This document shows, piece by piece, positions 29,244-32,136 of a stretch of DNA of 32,136 nucleotides (position 1 is its first letter; each line of letters begins with the position of its first letter). Position numbers and translations under genes: made by a program. Source of the DNA: an uncultured Candidatus Pelagibacter sp. Lineage in GTDB: Bacteria > Pseudomonadota > Alphaproteobacteria > Pelagibacterales > Pelagibacteraceae. Under the pieces are notes generated by a model, which was given only the letters and a program-made list of their open reading frames with translations, ran no database searches and was not told the DNA's origin. The stretch spans positions 1 to 32,136 of the forward strand of contig CAJQRS010000027.1 of assembly GCA_905612375.1 (NCBI GenBank), in the 5' to 3' direction.

Positions 29244-29870
29244 TTAAGGTTGAGGAGGAAACTCTTTTTTATTCATAAACTGATATCCTCTTATTACAGC
29301 TTCTCTTTTGGAAATATCAACATACCATCTTGATAAATTTTTATAATTCTTAAGCCCAATATCATGCCATTCATGTCTTGCTATCCAAGGCCATGTTGCA
29401 ATATCTGCAATTGTATAATCATTCCCAGCTAGGTATTTTGATGAAGATAATCTTTCATCTAGTTCACCATAAAGCCTTTTAGCAATTTTAAAAAACCTCT
29501 CTTCTCCAAATTGACTTTTACCAGGATTATAATGATGAAACTGATGATGTTGTCCAAGCATTGGTCCAATTGTTCCCGTCTGTGCCATTAACCATTGATT
29601 TATAGCATTACGATCTTTAGCTTCATAAAATTTATTATATTTTTCTGCTAAATACATAAGGATTGCTCCAGACTCAAATATAGATTCATTTTTTTCATGA
29701 TCTACTATTACGGGTATTTTACTGAAAGGGCTTATCTTTTTAAAATCAGTTTTAAATTGATCATCTTTTGATAAATCCATTATTGTAACTTTAAAATCAC
29801 AAGCTATTTCTTCTAATAATATAGTTATTTTTTTTCCATTCGGGGTATCCGAAGTGAAAAGCTCAATCAC
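29244..29870 (-). CDS. Glutathione S-transferase family protein (YfcG/GstA-like)
   Basis: 208 aa; MIELFTSDTPNGKKITILLEE, KIPVIVDHE, ESGAILMYLAEKY, GNDYTIADIATWPW. Confidence 0.9.
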   Translation of the reverse strand: MIELFTSDTPNGKKITILLEEIACDFKVTIMDLSKDDQFKTDFKKISPFSKIPVIVDHEKNESIFESGAILMYLAEKYNKFYEAKDRNAINQWLMAQTGTIGPMLGQHHQFHHYNPGKSQFGEERFFKIAKRLYGELDERLSSSKYLAGNDYTIADIATWPWIARHEWHDIGLKNYKNLSRWYVDISKREAVIRGYQFMNKKEFPPQP

Positions 29871-30883
29871 TACTTAACACCCAATCGATCTTTAACCGTT
29901 TTTGAAGATGTGGTGAATTCAAATCTATATTTTTCATCTGGTTTTGCATATTTAAAGCACCCTCTAGCAGCAAGAGCGCCCTCGTGAAACCCTGAAAGAA
30001 TTAATTTAAGCTTACCTGGATAAGAGCAAATATCTCCAATTGCAAAAATACCTTCTTTGTTAGTTTCAAAACTTTCTGTGTTTACCGGTATAGTCTTCTT
30101 ATCTAAATTTAAACCCCACTCAGCAATTGGTCCAAGCTTCATGATTAATCCAAAAAAACCCAGGACATAGTCTGTTTTAATCTCTTTCATGTTGTTATCA
30201 TCATGCTTAATATTAATATTTTCAATTTTTTCACTTCCTTTAACTGAATCTAATTGATATTTTGTATAAACTTCTATTTTACCTTCTTCTTTTAGTTGGT
30301 TAACTTTATCAATACTTGCTTGCATTCCTCTAAATTCGTCTCTTCTATGAACTAATGTAACTTTAGATGTATTTGATAATTCAATTGCCCAATCTAGCGC
30401 TGAGTCTCCTCCACCAAAAATAGTAACTGCTTTACCTTTAAAGACTGTTTTGTCTCTAATTGAATAAAGTATTTGTTTCCCCTCATATTTTTCAATTTCT
30501 TTTGTAGAAAATTTTCTTGGTTCAAAAGAACCCACTCCTGCAGCAATAATTATGCTTGATGCTTCAAATTCTGTTCCTTTATTTGTTTTAATTACCCATT
30601 TTTTTTCAACTTTTTTAATTTCTTCTACTCTTTCATTTAAATGAAAATTTGTTTTAAATGCTTTTATTTGTTTAATTAAGTTATTAGTTAACTCTTCTCC
30701 TGTACACTCAGGGACTGCAGGTATGTCATAAATAGGTTTGTCTGGATAAAGCTCGATACACTGTCCACCTATTTTATCTAAATTATCAACTACTTCACAT
30801 TTTAATCCAATTATTCCTAGTTGATGGACGCAAAATAATCCAACTGGTCCTGCTCCTATTATTAAAGTATCTGTTTTAATCAT
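29870..30883 (-). CDS. Ferredoxin/flavodoxin-NADP+ reductase, thioredoxin-reductase-like type
   Basis: 337 aa; GAGPVGLFCVHQLGIIGLKCEVVD, IGGQCIELYPDKPIYDIP, FGGGDSALDWAIELS, GIFAIGDICSYPGKLKLILSGFHEGALAA. Confidence 0.9.
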   Translation of the reverse strand: MIKTDTLIIGAGPVGLFCVHQLGIIGLKCEVVDNLDKIGGQCIELYPDKPIYDIPAVPECTGEELTNNLIKQIKAFKTNFHLNERVEEIKKVEKKWVIKTNKGTEFEASSIIIAAGVGSFEPRKFSTKEIEKYEGKQILYSIRDKTVFKGKAVTIFGGGDSALDWAIELSNTSKVTLVHRRDEFRGMQASIDKVNQLKEEGKIEVYTKYQLDSVKGSEKIENINIKHDDNNMKEIKTDYVLGFFGLIMKLGPIAEWGLNLDKKTIPVNTESFETNKEGIFAIGDICSYPGKLKLILSGFHEGALAARGCFKYAKPDEKYRFEFTTSSKTVKDRLGVK

Positions 30884-31204
30884 TTAACCTTGCTTTGATG
30901 GAAGACTAACGGTAAGTCCGTCTAATTCATCTGAAACTAATAATTGGCAACTTAATCTGCTAAATGTATTTGGCTCAAACGCCATATCTAACATGTCCTC
31001 TTCTCCATCCTCTTTTTTTGGAAGTTTATCAAACCACTCTTCTTTGACATAAACGTGGCAAGTAGCACAAGCCATTCCTCCACCACAATCGGCATCAATT
31101 CCTGGAATATCATTTTGAACAGCACCTTCCATTACACTCAATCCATTAGCTATTTCTATGGTGTGTGAATTTCCACTATTCTCTATGTAAGTAACTTTTG
31201 CCAT
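30884..31204 (-). CDS. [2Fe-2S] ferredoxin (adrenodoxin/putidaredoxin type)
   Basis: 106 aa; [17 protein letters not shown] (C-x5-C-x2-C) and [19 protein letters not shown]. Confidence 0.93.
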   Translation of the reverse strand: MAKVTYIENSGNSHTIEIANGLSVMEGAVQNDIPGIDADCGGGMACATCHVYVKEEWFDKLPKKEDGEEDMLDMAFEPNTFSRLSCQLLVSDELDGLTVSLPSKQG

Positions 31205-31224
31205 TGAAATATATATAGTAACTT

Positions 31225-31265
31225 AAAAAAAAAGGGCAAGTACACAAAATGTACTCGCCCTTTCT
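31225..31265 (-). terminator. Terminator/attenuator between proteorhodopsin and ferredoxin
   Basis: AAAGGGC-a-AGTACA / CAAAA / TGTACT-c-GCCCTTT (31231-31263), one mismatch, extended A tract on the left = T tract on the minus strand. Confidence 0.85.
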
Positions 31266-31287
31266 TGAATTATTTACGTGTTGCTAA

Positions 31288-32058
31288 TTACTTAGCTCTT
31301 TTTCCACTAGATTGCGTTGCTGCAGCCCAAATTACTAGACCAAATGCAATTTTGTTTAAAAAGTCAGCAAGGTTATAAACAACGTTTAGTGTGTTAGCAT
31401 CAACTCCACCTGTTAGGTAACCAAATACGTAACCTAATGGGTAAATTGCCCAACCTACTGTAACGATCATTCTCATTGCACCAAATGCAGTAACAAGAGA
31501 TTTGTTTCCACTTTTTGCTGCAGCTTTTCCTGCTTCACCTGAAAATACTTCATAAAGAATATAGAACCATCCAGCCATACCGATTACAAAACCAAGTGTA
31601 GCGTTAATGTATCCTGCTTCTCCTAAGTATCCACCAACTAGCATTACTACTGAACCAAGTAACAACCTCCAGAACATTCCAGAATTTGCTTTTCCTACAG
31701 CTGCTAGAATTAAGTAAAATTCTACCATTTGTAATGGCACAGTTATTAACCAGTCAATATATCTGTATACAGTTGGTGACTCACCAGTCGCTACCCAAAC
31801 ATCTCTCATGTACATGTAGTGAATAAATGCAATACCAGTAACTAGTCCTGCAACGATTATTGATGTTCTCCAACCTGCTGCTACACTACCACTCTCTAAG
31901 AAAAAGAAAGCAGTTGCTGCCAACATCCCCATTGAAATCACCCAAAATGAGATTCCAACAAAGTCATCAGAAGCTAACAACGCAGTTTCTGCGTTTGCTA
32001 CACCTGAAACACCCATTAGGGCTACAGCTGTAAGGGCAAACAATTTTAGTTTTTTCAT
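31288..32058 (-). CDS. Proteorhodopsin, proton-pump type, predicted blue-tuned
   Basis: 256 aa, signal peptide plus 7 TM; YIDWLITVPLQMVEFYLIL (Asp acceptor, Thr, Gln tuning residue, Glu donor) and retinal-Lys helix LADFLNKIAFGLVIW. Confidence 0.97.
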   Translation of the reverse strand: MKKLKLFALTAVALMGVSGVANAETALLASDDFVGISFWVISMGMLAATAFFFLESGSVAAGWRTSIIVAGLVTGIAFIHYMYMRDVWVATGESPTVYRYIDWLITVPLQMVEFYLILAAVGKANSGMFWRLLLGSVVMLVGGYLGEAGYINATLGFVIGMAGWFYILYEVFSGEAGKAAAKSGNKSLVTAFGAMRMIVTVGWAIYPLGYVFGYLTGGVDANTLNVVYNLADFLNKIAFGLVIWAAATQSSGKRAK

Positions 32059-32090
32059 AAAAAACTCCCTCTTATGTTAGTTTTTAACTT

Positions 32091-32125
32091 TAGTTTATAT
32101 AAACTAGACTTAAACTAATGCTCAA
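32091..32125 (-). promoter_or_regulatory. Putative proteorhodopsin promoter with palindromic -10 region
   Basis: Minus strand TTGAGC (32125-32120) - 17 bp - TTATAT (32102-32097), within perfect palindrome TAGTTTATATAAACTA (32091-32106); GAGGGAG Shine-Dalgarno before the ATG. Confidence 0.5.
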
Positions 32126-32136
32126 GTCATGTTGAA

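Noticed and set aside
1-32136. CRISPR arrays, transposons, tRNA/rRNA genes, prophage
   Set aside because: No spaced direct-repeat array, transposase/integrase motifs, cloverleaf or rRNA signatures recognised; genes are tightly packed housekeeping and accessory metabolism.

Overview
AT-rich (about 30% GC by eye), gene-dense 32 kb segment. Gene content and streamlining fit a SAR11/Pelagibacterales-type alphaproteobacterium (taxonomy is inference). About 27 confident CDSs, mostly on the minus strand: a partial fadJ/fadB-like beta-oxidation gene (runs off the left edge), a polyamine-type ABC transporter (potA-potD-potB-potC), an atypical M24 'pita-bread' hydrolase, panB, guaA, a TPR protein, a CBS-less guaB, rlmE, a GT8-like glycosyltransferase, pssA-psd, icd (+), alaS, recA, a TolC-like protein, D-glycerate 3-kinase, GFA and SOUL proteins, umuD-umuC (+), an uncharacterised exported HExxH protein, a GT2 plus GT39/PMT-like pair, a DksA-like regulator (+), and a proteorhodopsin / ferredoxin / ferredoxin-NADP reductase / GST block. 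No rRNA, tRNA, CRISPR or transposon was recognised. Main points for follow-up: (1) a perfect alphaproteobacterial SOS operator (GAAC-N7-GAAC) abutting the umuD start codon; (2) two unannotated tiny membrane-protein ORFs chained by TAATG/ATGA overlaps behind the DksA-like gene; (3) an exported HELHH putative zinc protease family; (4) an IMP dehydrogenase lacking the CBS/Bateman module; (5) a DksA paralogue with a CxxT-x17-CxxA zinc-independent finger; (6) a terminator hairpin directly in front of the potB start codon; (7) blue-tuned (Gln) proteorhodopsin with a palindrome over its putative -10.
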